Assembly: GCF_018882385.1 (NCBI RefSeq)
Contig: NZ_JACVON010000002.1
Location: forward strand, 310,001-374,000
Source: Polynucleobacter sp. 30F-ANTBAC
GTDB lineage: Bacteria > Pseudomonadota > Gammaproteobacteria > Burkholderiales > Burkholderiaceae
DNA length: 64,000 nt
Direction of reading: 5' to 3'
In this document: positions 18,096 to 28,128 of the stretch, in pieces
How the letters are laid out: each line of letters starts with the position of its first letter
Position numbering within the stretch: position 1 is the first letter of the stretch
Notes under the pieces: generated by a model
The model's input: the letters and a program-made list of their open reading frames with translations, nothing else
The model's database searches: none
Told to the model about the DNA's origin: nothing
Program-made: the position numbers and the translations under genes

Positions 18096-19751
18096 AAGTT
18101 CTCGTGCGTGACGGCGGGTGGTTTCAGTAATTTCGGCACCCCCCAACATTCTTGCTATTTCTTCAACTCGTTCTTGTCTATTCAGGCTAGTAATTTGAGA
18201 AACAGTTTGATTGGATGCGCTGTGCTTCGATACTTTCCAATGTTGGTGACCTTGAGCAGCAACTTGAGCTAAATGCGTGACACATAAGACTTGATGGGCT
18301 TGCCCCAGCTCTTTCATACGCTTGCCCACAGTCTCTGCGACTGCACCACCGATGCCTGAATCTACCTCATCAAAAATCAAAGTAGGTATTTGGCTAGCTT
18401 CTGAAGTAATCACGCTAATGGCAAGGCTGATACGAGCGAGTTCACCGCCTGATGCAACTTTGGACAAAGGTTTGGGCGTGACACCCGGATGACCCGCTAC
18501 GAGAAATTCAATTTGCTCTAAGCCGTGGGGACTTCCATCCGCTAACTCATCTATCTGGATACTAAATACGCCACCCGCCATGGATAAGTCTTGCATGGCA
18601 TCCGTGACCGCTTTCTCAAGAATCTTGGATGCTTTGGCGCGGGCTTGGCTCAATACTTTGGCTTCTTTGCGGTAATGGGTTTCTGTAGTTTTAAGATTTG
18701 CCTCTAGCGTTGCCAAGTCTTGAGAATCTTTAATGGCTGTTACTTTTTCTTGGATATCTTCCCAAACCTGAGGAAGATCCTCTGGGAGGCACTTGAATTT
18801 TTTAGAGGCATTGTGAAGCTCTTTTAAGCGCTCCTCGATTTCTTTAAGACGATCAGGGTCTACATCAATTTTCTGAAGGTAACGATTCAGGCTGTGACTG
18901 GCTTCTGTCAATTGGATTTGAGCTGATTCGATAGCAATTTTGGCGTCATCTAAATGAGCGTCCAGTTTTGCTAGATCAGTTAATTCATTGAATGCTTTAG
19001 AAAGTAGTTCCTCCGCATGACCTTCTTGCTCTTGAATCAGGTGAAGCGCTTTCTGAGAACCTTCTATTAATCTGGACGCATTCGCTAAGCGAGAGTGCTC
19101 GGCTTCAACTTCAGCCCATTCGCCAACCTTGGGAGACAAGTTATCAAGTTCTTCGAGTTGCCAAGATAAGCGCTCATGCTCTTTCTGTAAGTTCTCGCCG
19201 GCATGAATAGCTAGCTCTAATTGTTTTTTGGCGCCTTGCCAATTTTGATAAAGTTTTTTAACTTCTGCCACCATCGGCCAAAGCTTGGCTTGGTTATCCA
19301 ATAGGTCGCGTTGCGCACCTGTCTTAAGAAGCAGTTGGTGTGCGTGTTGCCCATGAATATCAACGAGGTAACTACCTAACTCTTTTGCTTGGTTAAGGGT
19401 TGCAGCGCTGCCATTAATAAAGGCGCGGCTTCTACCGGATGTCTCAATGATTCTTTTAAGAATGAGGGTGGCACCATCATCCTCGGATGAGAAGCCCTGT
19501 TCATCTAGCCATTGATTAATGATTTTTTGGAGCGACTCGCTTAGAGAAAAAATGGCAGAAATTTCTGCTTTGGTTTTACCTTCTCTAATTTGGCTCGCAT
19601 CTGCTCGTTCACCAAGTACAAGTGCGAGTGCATCCAATAGGATGGATTTTCCGGCACCTGTTTCACCAGTGAGCACGGTGAAACCCTGCTCAAGATCAAT
19701 ATCAAGCGTGTCAACAATGACAAAGTCACGGATATTAAGACTTCTAAGCAT
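18084..19751 (-). CDS. recN: DNA repair ATPase RecN
   Basis: An SMC-like protein of double-strand break repair, 555 residues. The Walker A motif GETGAGKS is at about residues 30-37, the signature region VASGGELARISLA near residue 440, and Walker B with TLIFDEVDSGIGG near residue 470; the middle is helical coiled coil. It follows nadK by 2 bases, a gene pair seen widely in proteobacteria. There is no obvious LexA box in the short nadK/hrcA gap, where transcription probably starts. Confidence 0.97.
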   Translation of the reverse strand: MLRSLNIRDFVIVDTLDIDLEQGFTVLTGETGAGKSILLDALALVLGERADASQIREGKTKAEISAIFSLSESLQKIINQWLDEQGFSSEDDGATLILKRIIETSGRSRAFINGSAATLNQAKELGSYLVDIHGQHAHQLLLKTGAQRDLLDNQAKLWPMVAEVKKLYQNWQGAKKQLELAIHAGENLQKEHERLSWQLEELDNLSPKVGEWAEVEAEHSRLANASRLIEGSQKALHLIQEQEGHAEELLSKAFNELTDLAKLDAHLDDAKIAIESAQIQLTEASHSLNRYLQKIDVDPDRLKEIEERLKELHNASKKFKCLPEDLPQVWEDIQEKVTAIKDSQDLATLEANLKTTETHYRKEAKVLSQARAKASKILEKAVTDAMQDLSMAGGVFSIQIDELADGSPHGLEQIEFLVAGHPGVTPKPLSKVASGGELARISLAISVITSEASQIPTLIFDEVDSGIGGAVAETVGKRMKELGQAHQVLCVTHLAQVAAQGHQHWKVSKHSASNQTVSQITSLNRQERVEEIARMLGGAEITETTRRHARELLGA

Positions 19752-19753
19752 AT

Positions 19754-20659
19754 TTAAAACGATGAAGGATATTCATTCCAATGAAGCTTCTGTCTTAGTG
19801 CCTTGTATTCACTATGATCAATGGGATGAAGTAGGGTGACTGTTTTTTGTGAGCGGCTAATCTTTATTTTGTCGCCAATTTGTAGGTGCGTTAATGCTTG
19901 CATGTCAAAGTTAACGCTCACATCCTTTCCGCCAATTAATTCAATAAAAATAGTGCTGTCGTTTGGCAAAACAATCGGGCGATTAGATAGTGAGTGAGGT
20001 GCGATAGGTGCGAGTACAACGCCAGCGACTGAGGGGTGCAAAATAGGTCCACCAGCAGACATGGCATAGGCTGTGGAGCCTGTTGGGGTCGCCACGATCA
20101 AACCATCAGATCGTTGGTTGTACATGAATTGATCATTAACGCGCACCGTTAATTCAAGCATGCCTGAAATGCCAGAACGATTTACCACCACATCGTTTAA
20201 AGCCAAGCCGTTACCGATAGCTTTTTGACCTCTTAATACTTGAGCTTCTAGTAAGTGCCGAATATCCTCTGTAAAGTGACCATTGAGCATTTCTCCCAAG
20301 ACAGATTGCACATCTTTTAGGGGAATATCAGTCATGTAGCCTAAGGTGCCCATATTGATACCAATCAGTGGCACATCCATCCCGGCAATTTGGCGGGCAA
20401 CACCGAGCATGGTGCCATCGCCTCCTAAAACAATCACCAAGTCAATTTGCCCTTGAAAATCAGAGGTTTTGATGCTTTGGAGGTTGGTTAAGGCAGAGTT
20501 TTCAGCTGTTTCAGACTCTAGGTAAACCTCGCAGCCCAATGATTTAAGGGTCTTTGCTAGCTCGCTGAGCATGTGCGCAAACCCTTCAGCCTGGTATTTG
20601 CCAACCAAGGCTATTTTTTTAAAGTGGCATTCTGCGTGATTTGTCTTAAGATTTGACAT
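19754..20659 (-). CDS. nadK: NAD kinase
   Basis: Phosphorylates NAD to NADP. The catalytic GGDGTMLGVAR motif is near residue 77 and the conserved region NQRSDGLIVATPTGSTAYAM near residue 180. 301 residues, normal. It is the first gene of a two-gene unit with recN and is divergent from hrcA over 46 bases. Confidence 0.97.
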   Translation of the reverse strand: MSNLKTNHAECHFKKIALVGKYQAEGFAHMLSELAKTLKSLGCEVYLESETAENSALTNLQSIKTSDFQGQIDLVIVLGGDGTMLGVARQIAGMDVPLIGINMGTLGYMTDIPLKDVQSVLGEMLNGHFTEDIRHLLEAQVLRGQKAIGNGLALNDVVVNRSGISGMLELTVRVNDQFMYNQRSDGLIVATPTGSTAYAMSAGGPILHPSVAGVVLAPIAPHSLSNRPIVLPNDSTIFIELIGGKDVSVNFDMQALTHLQIGDKIKISRSQKTVTLLHPIDHSEYKALRQKLHWNEYPSSF

Positions 20660-20690
20660 GTTGTTGATTAAACCATAGCCCTAATAGCCC

Positions 20691-20696
20691 TACAAT
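20691..20696 (+). promoter_or_regulatory. Candidate -10 box for hrcA
   Basis: TACAAT lies 9 bases before the hrcA ATG; a weak TTAAAC lies 17 bases further upstream. It implies a 5' leader of about 3 bases. No CIRCE inverted repeat is present in this gap. Confidence 0.4.
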
Positions 20697-20705
20697 TACT
20701 AAATC

Positions 20706-21728
20706 ATGGATGAACGTTCAAAAAGCCTCTTAAAAACTTTGATTGAGCACTATATTGCGGATGGTCAGCCGGTTGGATCACGTGCGCTCTCAAAGTTCTC
20801 GGGCTTAGACTTGTCTGCAGCCACCATTCGTAACGTTATGGCCGACTTAGAGGATATGGGGTTTGTTGCTAGTCCTCATACCTCGGCAGGCAGGGTGCCA
20901 ACGCCCAAGGGATACCGCTTATTCGTTGACACCATGTTGACGGTCAAGCCTATTGAAGAGGTGATGGCTCATGAGGCGCAGGATGCTATTCAGGCGGATG
21001 CACCTCAACGTGTCGTCACAGCTGCTGCCCAGGTTTTATCCAATTTATCCAATTTTGCGGGTGTTGTACTAACGCCAAGACGCTCCGAGTTATTCAAACA
21101 AATCGAATTTTTGAGGTTATCGGAAAAGCGTATTTTGTTGATTTTGGTAACCCCAGACGGTGACGTACAGAATCGAATCATCCTAACGGATCGTGATTAC
21201 AACTCTTCTGAGTTGGTGGAGGCTGCTAATTATTTAAATAGTCAATTTGCGGGCCTTAGCTTTTTTGAAGTGAAAGAGCGGCTTCGTCATGAGTTAGAGG
21301 GCTTGCGAGCAGGCATTGCCTCCTTGATGGAAGCGGCTCTTAAGGCGGGTGCTGAAAATGCGGATGCAGAGTCAGGGATGGTCATTTCTGGAGAGCGCCG
21401 ATTATTAAATGTGGGCGATCTCTCTTCTGATATGGTGAAGCTCAAGCAGTTATTTGGCATGTTTGAAGAAAAAACCGGCTTACTTCAATTATTGGATGTG
21501 TCCTCAAGAGCTGAAGGTATTCAAGTTTTTATTGGTGGTGAGAGTGCGCTAGTTCCAATGGAAGATATGGCTGTCATCACTGCTCCGTATAGCGTTGATG
21601 GGCGCATTGTAGGTACCTTGGGCGTGATAGGCCCAACTCGTATGGCCTATGAGCGCGTGATCCCAATTGTTGATATCACGGCCAAACTGCTCTCAGGTGC
21701 TTTAAGCAGCGGTATCTATAAAAAATAA
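20706..21728 (+). CDS. hrcA: Heat-inducible transcription repressor HrcA
   Basis: Repressor of heat-shock genes that binds CIRCE operators and is stabilised by GroEL. The N-terminal winged helix segment ([44 protein letters not shown]) spans residues 20-80, and the C-terminal GAF-like part ends in [14 protein letters not shown]. 340 residues, normal. I find no CIRCE repeat upstream of hrcA, grpE or dnaK here, so its target is probably groESL elsewhere. It sits in the betaproteobacterial order hrcA-hemH-grpE-dnaK-dnaJ. Confidence 0.97.
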   Translation: MDERSKSLLKTLIEHYIADGQPVGSRALSKFSGLDLSAATIRNVMADLEDMGFVASPHTSAGRVPTPKGYRLFVDTMLTVKPIEEVMAHEAQDAIQADAPQRVVTAAAQVLSNLSNFAGVVLTPRRSELFKQIEFLRLSEKRILLILVTPDGDVQNRIILTDRDYNSSELVEAANYLNSQFAGLSFFEVKERLRHELEGLRAGIASLMEAALKAGAENADAESGMVISGERRLLNVGDLSSDMVKLKQLFGMFEEKTGLLQLLDVSSRAEGIQVFIGGESALVPMEDMAVITAPYSVDGRIVGTLGVIGPTRMAYERVIPIVDITAKLLSGALSSGIYKK

Positions 21729-21825
21729 ATCAGCAAAAAATCGACAAGCAAAATAAATAAATTTTTACGTAACAAGTATTATCAAAAATTAACAAAAATA
21801 ACTAAAGAGTATTGAGAGACAAATC

Positions 21826-22932
21826 ATGGCTATTCAACGCCCAGCGCAACGCACTGCTATTTTGGTGGTTAATTTAGGTACGCCTGATGCACCAACAGCA
21901 AAAGCTGTTAAGCCTTACTTGAAGCAATTTTTATCGGATCCTCGGGTTGTTGAAATTCCGAAGATCATTTGGTGGTGCATTTTGAACCTCATTATTTTGC
22001 CGATTCGATCAGGTGCATCTGCAAAAAAATATGCCAGCATTTGGCTTCATGGCAAGGATGGTCAGCCATCAGGTTCGCCTCTATTGATCTATTCAAAAAA
22101 ACAAGCCGACGCGCTTAAGAAGTCTCTTGAAGCACAGGGTCATGAGGTGATGGTTGAAATGGCGATGCGTTATGGCAACCCTAGTTTGGAGTCTGTGCTT
22201 GAGCGCATGAAAGATGCAGGTATGGAGCGTCTTTTGGTTTTACCTTTGTACCCGCAATATTCTGCAACAACGACTGCATCAACTTTTGATGAGATTTTCA
22301 GAATACTGGGCTCATGGCGCAATCAGCCTGAGTTGCGGATTGTGAAGCACTACCATGATCATCCTGCTTATATCCAAGCACTCAAGCAACAAGTGGAGGC
22401 ATCATGGGTTCAACGTGGTCGCCCTGATTTTGCAGCTGGTGATAAATTACTTTTCTCATTTCATGGTGTACCTAAGCGAACTCTGGACAAGGGTGACCCT
22501 TACCATTGTGAGTGCCATAAGACGGGGCGCCTTTTGCGTGAGGCTCTTGGTTTGAGTGCTGATGAGGCAATGGTCACTTTTCAGTCTCGTTTTGGTAAAG
22601 CAGAATGGTTAAAACCTTATACAGCTCCTACCGTCAAATTACTGGGAGAGAAGAAGACTCGCCGATTGGATATTTTTTGTCCTGGTTTTCCAGCGGACTG
22701 CTTGGAAACTCTTGAGGAAATTGCCATGGAAGTTCAAGAAGATTTCATGCATGCTGGCGGTCAAGAATACAACTACATTCCCTGTTTAAATGATGCCCAA
22801 CCTTGGGTGACTGGTTTAACTCAAATAGCCATGGAGCATTTAGGTTCTTGGCCTTTGAGCAATGAATCTGCTGAAAGTTTGGCCTTGAGCCAAAAGAGAG
22901 CGGCTGATTTATTGGCTAGCACATCAAACTAA
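21826..22932 (+). CDS. hemH: Ferrochelatase HemH
   Basis: Inserts Fe(II) into protoporphyrin IX, the last step of haem synthesis. The active-site histidine is in [13 protein letters not shown] near residue 210, and the acidic segment with the catalytic Glu is in [16 protein letters not shown] near residue 290. The [13 protein letters not shown]-terminus is typical. 368 residues. An AT-rich 97-base gap separates it from hrcA. It precedes grpE, and two small inverted repeats lie between them. Confidence 0.97.
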   Translation: MAIQRPAQRTAILVVNLGTPDAPTAKAVKPYLKQFLSDPRVVEIPKIIWWCILNLIILPIRSGASAKKYASIWLHGKDGQPSGSPLLIYSKKQADALKKSLEAQGHEVMVEMAMRYGNPSLESVLERMKDAGMERLLVLPLYPQYSATTTASTFDEIFRILGSWRNQPELRIVKHYHDHPAYIQALKQQVEASWVQRGRPDFAAGDKLLFSFHGVPKRTLDKGDPYHCECHKTGRLLREALGLSADEAMVTFQSRFGKAEWLKPYTAPTVKLLGEKKTRRLDIFCPGFPADCLETLEEIAMEVQEDFMHAGGQEYNYIPCLNDAQPWVTGLTQIAMEHLGSWPLSNESAESLALSQKRAADLLASTSN

Positions 22933-22965
22933 GAGGTAGCTAGTCGCAAAAGTGACTGAGAAGAT

Positions 22966-22995
22966 CTCCATTAGATAAAAATATTTCTAACGGAG
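22966..22995. repeat. Inverted repeat between hemH and grpE
   Basis: CTCCATTAGA (22966-22975) and TCTAACGGAG (22986-22995) form a 10-base stem with one mismatch and a 10-base AT loop. It ends 3 bases before the -35 of the sigma-32 promoter. There is no directly adjoining T-run, so it is not a typical terminator; it may end hemH transcripts or act as an operator. Confidence 0.5.
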
Positions 22996-22998
22996 GCT

Positions 22999-23026
22999 CT
23001 TGAAGCCATCCTTTTTATCCCCATAT
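22999..23026 (+). promoter_or_regulatory. Sigma-32 heat-shock promoter of grpE
   Basis: CTTGAA (22999-23004), a 14-base spacer and CCCCATAT (23019-23026) match the RpoH consensus (CTTGAAA, 11-16 bases, CCCCATNT). It lies 27 bases before the grpE start. Confidence 0.85.
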
Positions 23027-23053
23027 GGGTACTTGTTAGAGGGATAAAAATCG

Positions 23054-23611
23054 ATGAATCAAGATAAAAATCAAGAAAATCAAGAAGATACAAATAAATC
23101 TGCAGATTCGCTAACGGCGGATGATGCGGTATCGGGCAGTGGTCCCGCTGCACCTTTGACTCCTGAAGAGTTAATTGTGAGTCTGCAAGCTCAGATCCAA
23201 GAGCATCAAGATCAATTTTTGCGCGCTAAGGCAGAAGTTGAAAATGCACGTAGAAGATCGATGGAAGAGGTTGCTAAAGCCCACAAATTTGCTATTGAGG
23301 GATTTGCTGAGAGCCTATTACCAGTTCTAGATAGTTTGACTGCGGCGCTATCGGATAACGGTGAAGATTCTGCCAAGATGAAAGAGGGTATTGAATTAAC
23401 GCTTAAGCAGTTAATGTCTGCATTAGAAAAAGGCCGCGTTCAAGAGATCAATCCTGTTGGTGAGAAGTTTGATCCACATCGTCATCAGGCTATTGCCATG
23501 GTGCCCCATGAGCAAGAGGCGAATACGGTTGTTACCGTATTGCAAAAAGGTTATTTAATCGCTGATCGTATTTTGAGACCGGCTTTGGTGACTGTCAGTC
23601 AACCCAAGTAA
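23054..23611 (+). CDS. grpE: Nucleotide exchange factor GrpE
   Basis: Releases ADP from DnaK in the chaperone cycle. It has a low-complexity acidic N-terminus, a long helix (residues 40-80, with [15 protein letters not shown]), and the C-terminal head containing [16 protein letters not shown]. 185 residues, normal. It has its own sigma-32 promoter and is separated from dnaK by 64 bases that hold a second one. Confidence 0.96.
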   Translation: MNQDKNQENQEDTNKSADSLTADDAVSGSGPAAPLTPEELIVSLQAQIQEHQDQFLRAKAEVENARRRSMEEVAKAHKFAIEGFAESLLPVLDSLTAALSDNGEDSAKMKEGIELTLKQLMSALEKGRVQEINPVGEKFDPHRHQAIAMVPHEQEANTVVTVLQKGYLIADRILRPALVTVSQPK

Positions 23612-23616
23612 ACGGT

Positions 23617-23644
23617 ATTGAATTATCAGCATTGATCCCCATAT
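23617..23644 (+). promoter_or_regulatory. Sigma-32 heat-shock promoter of dnaK
   Basis: ATTGAA (23617-23622), a 14-base spacer and CCCCATAT (23637-23644). The -10 and spacer length equal those at grpE. It starts 6 bases after the grpE stop. Confidence 0.8.
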
Positions 23645-23675
23645 TGAATATATAAACATTATTTAGGAGTTAAGC

Positions 23676-25598
23676 ATGGCTAAGATTATCGGTATTGACT
23701 TGGGTACAACGAATTCATGTGTATCTGTTTTAGAAGGTAACGTACCTAAAGTAATTGAAAACGCAGAAGGTGCTCGTACAACTCCTTCGATCATCGCCTA
23801 CATGGAAGATGGTGAGATCCTGGTTGGTGCGCCAGCCAAGCGTCAATCAGTCACCAATCCTCGCAATACCTTGTATGCGGTTAAGCGCTTGATTGGTCGT
23901 AAGTTCGATGAAAAAGAAGTTCAAAAAGATATCGATTTGATGCCATACACCATTGCTAAGGCTGATAACGGTGATGCATGGGTAGAGGTTCGTGGCAAGA
24001 AAATGGCGCCTCCACAAATTTCAGCGGAAGTTCTTCGTAAGATGAAGAAAACAGCCGAAGATTATTTGGGTGAGGAAGTGACTGAGGCCGTTATTACAGT
24101 GCCGGCTTACTTTAATGATAGTCAGCGTCAAGCAACTAAGGATGCAGGTCGTATTGCTGGCTTGGAAGTGAAGCGCATCATTAACGAGCCTACTGCAGCG
24201 GCATTAGCTTTTGGCTTGGATAAACAAGAAAAAGGCGATCGTAAGATTGCTGTTTATGACTTGGGCGGTGGAACATTTGACGTTTCAATTATTGAGATTG
24301 CTGATGTGGATGGTGAGAAGCAGTTTGAAGTGCTTTCAACGAACGGCGACACTTTCTTGGGCGGTGAAGATTTTGACCAGCGCATCATTGATTTCATCAT
24401 TGCTGAGTTCAAAAAAGAACAAGGTGTTGATCTATCTAAAGATGTACTAGCTCTCCAGCGTTTGAAAGAGGCTGCTGAGAAGGCAAAGATTGAGTTGTCA
24501 TCAAGCCAACAATCAGATATCAATTTGCCATACATCACAGCTGATGCATCCGGTCCGAAGCATTTAAATATCAAAATGACTCGCGCTAAATTAGAGTCAC
24601 TTGTAGAAGATCTAATTGCTAGAACAATTGAGCCATGCCGTATCGCGATTAAAGACGCTGGCGTTTCTATTGGCGACATCCAAGACGTGATTTTGGTTGG
24701 TGGTATGACACGTATGCCAAAAGTACAAGAAAAGGTTAAGGAGTTCTTTGGTCAAGAGCCACGTAAGGACGTTAACCCGGATGAGGCTGTTGCCGCTGGT
24801 GCAGCGATTCAAGGCGCGGTTCTTTCTGGTGATCGTACCGACGTTCTGTTATTGGATGTGACACCTCTCTCATTGGGTATTGAGACTTTGGGCGGTGTGA
24901 TGACGAAGATGATCAAAAAGAACACAACGATCCCAACAAAACATGCTCAAGTTTTCTCAACAGCTGAAGACAATCAACCTGCGGTGACGATTAAAGTATT
25001 CCAGGGTGAGCGCGAGATGGCTGTTGCCAATAAAGTATTAGGTGAATTCAACTTAGAAGGTATTGCTCCAGCATCTCGTGGTACGCCACAAATTGAAGTG
25101 TCATTTGATATCGATGCGAACGGTATCTTGCACGTTGGCGCTAAAGATAAGGCTACTGGTAAAGAAAACAAAATCACTATTAAAGCTAACTCAGGTTTAT
25201 CTGAGGAAGAAATTGCTAGCATGGTGAAAGATGCTGAAGTGAATGCAGAAGAAGATCGTAAGTTGCGTGAGTTGGTTGATGCTCGCAATACGGCGGAAGC
25301 TCTTGTTCACTCAACTAAGAAAGCCATGGAAGAGCACGGCGCTTCTCTAGAGGCTGATGAAAAAGAAAAAATTGAGGCTGCATTAAAAGACTTGGAAGAA
25401 GCTGCTAAAGGTGCTGATAAGGATGCCATTACTGCTAAAACTGAAGAGTTGGGTAAAGCTAGTCAGAAGTTGGGTGAAAAAGTTTATGCTGCGATGGCTG
25501 AAAAAGAGCAAGCTGCTCAGCCAAACGGTGATAATGCTAAGCCTAAGGACGACAATGTCGTTGATGCCGATTTCAAGGAAGTAAACGATAAGAAGTAA
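23676..25598 (+). CDS. dnaK: Chaperone DnaK (Hsp70)
   Basis: ATP-dependent Hsp70 chaperone, 640 residues. The ATPase domain starts [13 protein letters not shown], has [14 protein letters not shown] near residue 192 and the [11 protein letters not shown] segment near residue 340. The linker [19 protein letters not shown] leads to the substrate domain, and the C-terminus is the acidic [12 protein letters not shown] typical of bacterial DnaK. Transcription is from the preceding sigma-32 promoter and probably also from grpE read-through. dnaJ follows after 9 bases. Confidence 0.99.
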   Translation: MAKIIGIDLGTTNSCVSVLEGNVPKVIENAEGARTTPSIIAYMEDGEILVGAPAKRQSVTNPRNTLYAVKRLIGRKFDEKEVQKDIDLMPYTIAKADNGDAWVEVRGKKMAPPQISAEVLRKMKKTAEDYLGEEVTEAVITVPAYFNDSQRQATKDAGRIAGLEVKRIINEPTAAALAFGLDKQEKGDRKIAVYDLGGGTFDVSIIEIADVDGEKQFEVLSTNGDTFLGGEDFDQRIIDFIIAEFKKEQGVDLSKDVLALQRLKEAAEKAKIELSSSQQSDINLPYITADASGPKHLNIKMTRAKLESLVEDLIARTIEPCRIAIKDAGVSIGDIQDVILVGGMTRMPKVQEKVKEFFGQEPRKDVNPDEAVAAGAAIQGAVLSGDRTDVLLLDVTPLSLGIETLGGVMTKMIKKNTTIPTKHAQVFSTAEDNQPAVTIKVFQGEREMAVANKVLGEFNLEGIAPASRGTPQIEVSFDIDANGILHVGAKDKATGKENKITIKANSGLSEEEIASMVKDAEVNAEEDRKLRELVDARNTAEALVHSTKKAMEEHGASLEADEKEKIEAALKDLEEAAKGADKDAITAKTEELGKASQKLGEKVYAAMAEKEQAAQPNGDNAKPKDDNVVDADFKEVNDKK

Positions 25599-25607
25599 GG
25601 AATAGTT

Positions 25608-26741
25608 TTGTCTAACAAGCGCGACTTTTATGAAATTCTGGGTGTAGCTCGGAGTGCCACCGACGATGAGATTAAAAAATCTTATCGGAAAATGGCTATG
25701 AAATATCACCCAGACCGCAATCCTGATAACAAGGAAGCTGAAGCTAAATTCAAAGAGGCTAAAGAAGCCTATGAAATGCTGTCAGACCCTCAAAAGCGCG
25801 CTGCTTATGACCAGTATGGTCACGCCGGCGTTGACCCTAATATGGGTGGTTTTGGCGGTGGTGGTGGACAAGGTTTTGGTGGGTTCTCAGATGCTTTCGG
25901 AGATATCTTTGGCGATATCTTTGGTGGGGGCTCTCAAAGTCGTGGTGGCCCTCAGGTTTACCGTGGTGCAGACTTGCGCTACAGCATGGAGATTTCATTA
26001 GAAGAAGCTGCTAATGGTCACGATACTCAAATTCGTGTGCCGAGTTGGTCTAATTGCGAGCCTTGTCATGGAAGCGGTGCTGAACCAGGTTCGAAAGTTG
26101 AAACATGCACCACATGTAATGGTGCTGGTCAGGTTAGGGTTGCGCAGGGATTTTTTTCTATGCAGCAAACGTGCCCTCGTTGCAGTGGCTCAGGTAGCTA
26201 TATTCCTAAGCCTTGTAAAAAATGCCATGGCGCTGGGAAGATAAAGTCACAAAAGACTTTAGAGGTCAAAATTCCAGCTGGTATCGATGATGGCATGCGC
26301 ATTCGCTCTAGTGGCAATGGTGAGCCAGGTGTTAATGGTGGACCTAGCGGTGACCTGTATGTTGAGGTTCATATCAAGCCACACCCAGTATTTGAAAGAG
26401 ATGGTGATGATTTGCATTGCAAGATGCCAATCTCATTTGTCGATGCCATTTTGGGTGGCGAGATTGAAGTGCCAACATTGTCTGGTAAAGCAACGTTTGA
26501 TGTTCCTGAGGGAACTCAGAGCGGCCGTACATTCCGGTTGCGCTCAAAAGGTATTAAGAGTCTTCGAACAAGCTTGCCAGGTGATCTTTACATCCACGTG
26601 CAAGTCGAAACACCTGTTAAGTTAACTCAGGCGCAAAAAGACTTATTAAAGCAGTTTGATGACAGCTTAAAAGCAGGTGGAGCTAAACATAGCCCTCAGC
26701 AAAAAGGCTGGCTTGATAGAGTCAAAGATTTTTTTAATTGA
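25608..26741 (+). CDS. dnaJ: Chaperone DnaJ (Hsp40), TTG start
   Basis: Co-chaperone that delivers substrates to DnaK. It has a J domain with HPD ([10 protein letters not shown], near residue 33), a Gly/Phe-rich stretch at residues 75-110, and four zinc-binding repeats ([32 protein letters not shown]) at about 145-210, then the C-terminal substrate domains. 377 residues. Translation begins at TTG (25608) after AAGGAA; there is no nearby ATG that would give the usual SKRDFYE N-terminus. It is co-transcribed with dnaK and converges on panB. Confidence 0.98.
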   Translation: MSNKRDFYEILGVARSATDDEIKKSYRKMAMKYHPDRNPDNKEAEAKFKEAKEAYEMLSDPQKRAAYDQYGHAGVDPNMGGFGGGGGQGFGGFSDAFGDIFGDIFGGGSQSRGGPQVYRGADLRYSMEISLEEAANGHDTQIRVPSWSNCEPCHGSGAEPGSKVETCTTCNGAGQVRVAQGFFSMQQTCPRCSGSGSYIPKPCKKCHGAGKIKSQKTLEVKIPAGIDDGMRIRSSGNGEPGVNGGPSGDLYVEVHIKPHPVFERDGDDLHCKMPISFVDAILGGEIEVPTLSGKATFDVPEGTQSGRTFRLRSKGIKSLRTSLPGDLYIHVQVETPVKLTQAQKDLLKQFDDSLKAGGAKHSPQQKGWLDRVKDFFN

Positions 26742-26748
26742 ATCGTAG

Positions 26749-27576
26749 TTAAGCTTTGAAGCAGTGTTCAGGGCTCGGGAAAGTTCCGGCCTTGACTGCT
26801 TCAACATAAGCTTTTACAGCAGCCTCAATCGAGGGCTGACCTTCCAAAAAGTTTTTTACAAACTTCGGTGAGCGACCAGGAAAAGCACCCAACATATCGT
26901 GCATGACTAAAACCTGACCTGAGCAATCGGGCCCAGCCCCAATGCCGATCGTTGGAATATTGATGGATTGAGTGACTCTGGATCCAAGTTCTGAGGGGAT
27001 AGCCTCTAACACAATCATTTGTGCACCCGCAGACTCGAGAGCGATAGCATCTGCTACCAGCTGCTGAGCAGCCTCAGGAGATTTACCCTGTACCTTGAAT
27101 CCTCCAAGGGTATGAATCGATTGAGGCAATAGGCCAAGATGGCCGCAAACAGGAACGCTTCTCTGAACAAGAAACTTAACTGTCTCAGCTAGCCATTCAC
27201 CACCTTCCAGTTTGACCATTTGTGCGCCAGCACGCATCAAAGTAGCAGCATTGTCCATGGCTTGCTCAGGGGTTGAGTAAGAGCCAAATGGCATATCAGC
27301 TATGACAAAAGCAGCCTGATTCCCTCGTGAGACACATTGCGTGTGGTACGCCATATCCGCAATTGTTACAGGTGTGGTGGTGCTATGACCTTGAATAACA
27401 TTACCTAATGAATCCCCAACTAGGATCGCATCAATGCCTGCGTGGTCTAGTAATGCTGCAAAGCTTGATTCATAGGCGGTGAGCATAGCAATCTTTTCTC
27501 CAGATTGATGCATGGTATGTAATTGGGTAATGCTTTTTGCAGAACGAGCGGCATTTTTTTCTTGTAAGTAAGCCAT
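26749..27576 (-). CDS. panB: 3-methyl-2-oxobutanoate hydroxymethyltransferase PanB
   Basis: First committed step of pantothenate synthesis: 2-ketoisovalerate plus methylene-tetrahydrofolate give ketopantoate. Motifs include [19 protein letters not shown] and [17 protein letters not shown] near residues 31-65, VKLEGGEW near residue 118, and [15 protein letters not shown] near residue 210. 275 residues. It follows folK by 9 bases. Pairing a folate-dependent enzyme with folate synthesis is a common arrangement. Confidence 0.97.
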   Translation of the reverse strand: MAYLQEKNAARSAKSITQLHTMHQSGEKIAMLTAYESSFAALLDHAGIDAILVGDSLGNVIQGHSTTTPVTIADMAYHTQCVSRGNQAAFVIADMPFGSYSTPEQAMDNAATLMRAGAQMVKLEGGEWLAETVKFLVQRSVPVCGHLGLLPQSIHTLGGFKVQGKSPEAAQQLVADAIALESAGAQMIVLEAIPSELGSRVTQSINIPTIGIGAGPDCSGQVLVMHDMLGAFPGRSPKFVKNFLEGQPSIEAAVKAYVEAVKAGTFPSPEHCFKA

Positions 27577-27585
27577 TTTTTTACC

Positions 27586-28089
27586 TTAGTGATGTTGGGT
27601 GGGGCAGTTGCAGCCCTTTACCTTTTCAATCCGTTGATGAGCAACGTTGCCAACGTATTGAGATAATTTTCCAAATCCTGGGAGCTCTAAATCAGGGGCA
27701 ATTTCCAGTAATGGAAGAAGCACAAAAGCTCTTTCAACCATTCTTGGATGAGGAATGATCAAGTTCTCTTCTTGGATAGAAACTGCGTCGTAAGCTAAGA
27801 CATCTAGATCAAGAGTTCTTGGCGCGTTAACAAAAGGTCTTTCGCGTCCAAATGAAAACTCAATGGTTTGGCAGATCGTTAATAAGTCTTCAGGGGTTAA
27901 CTTGGTCTCAATTGAAATAACCGCATTAATAAAATCATTACCTGATGCATTGACGGGAGCGCTTTGGTAGAGGCAACTGCGTGTTTTAACCTTTAGCTCA
28001 GGATTTTGAGCTAAACACACAATGGCATCTGTGATGAACTGTTTGGTATCACCTATATTGCCGCCAAGACCAATGAAGGCCAATGCCAT
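27586..28089 (-). CDS. folK: HPPK, 2-amino-4-hydroxy-6-hydroxymethyldihydropteridine diphosphokinase FolK
   Basis: Pyrophosphorylates hydroxymethyl-dihydropterin in folate synthesis. The start AFIGLGGNIGD is characteristic, followed by the middle segment GRERPFVNAPRTLDLDVLAYD and LIIPHPRMVERAFVLLPL. 167 residues. It lies between pcnB and panB, a conserved neighbourhood in Burkholderiales. The C-terminal tail ends in a Cys/His-containing stretch (GCNCPTQHH). Confidence 0.97.
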   Translation of the reverse strand: MALAFIGLGGNIGDTKQFITDAIVCLAQNPELKVKTRSCLYQSAPVNASGNDFINAVISIETKLTPEDLLTICQTIEFSFGRERPFVNAPRTLDLDVLAYDAVSIQEENLIIPHPRMVERAFVLLPLLEIAPDLELPGFGKLSQYVGNVAHQRIEKVKGCNCPTQHH

Positions 28090-28128
28090 GTAACTTCCCC
28101 TTATTAATTACCGTACTTTATCTTTTTT

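Noticed and set aside
20660..20705. Possible CIRCE operator before hrcA
   Set aside because: No TTAGCACTC/GAGTGCTAA-like halves are present; GAGTGCT seen near 8645 is inside aroG coding sequence and has no partner.
24254..24679. A 141-codon minus-strand frame inside dnaK
   Set aside because: Serine-rich shadow of the strongly conserved dnaK coding strand, with no ribosome binding site or family resemblance. The other long antisense frames (for example 13388-13669, 24974-25288 and 34320-34637) are rejected for the same reason.
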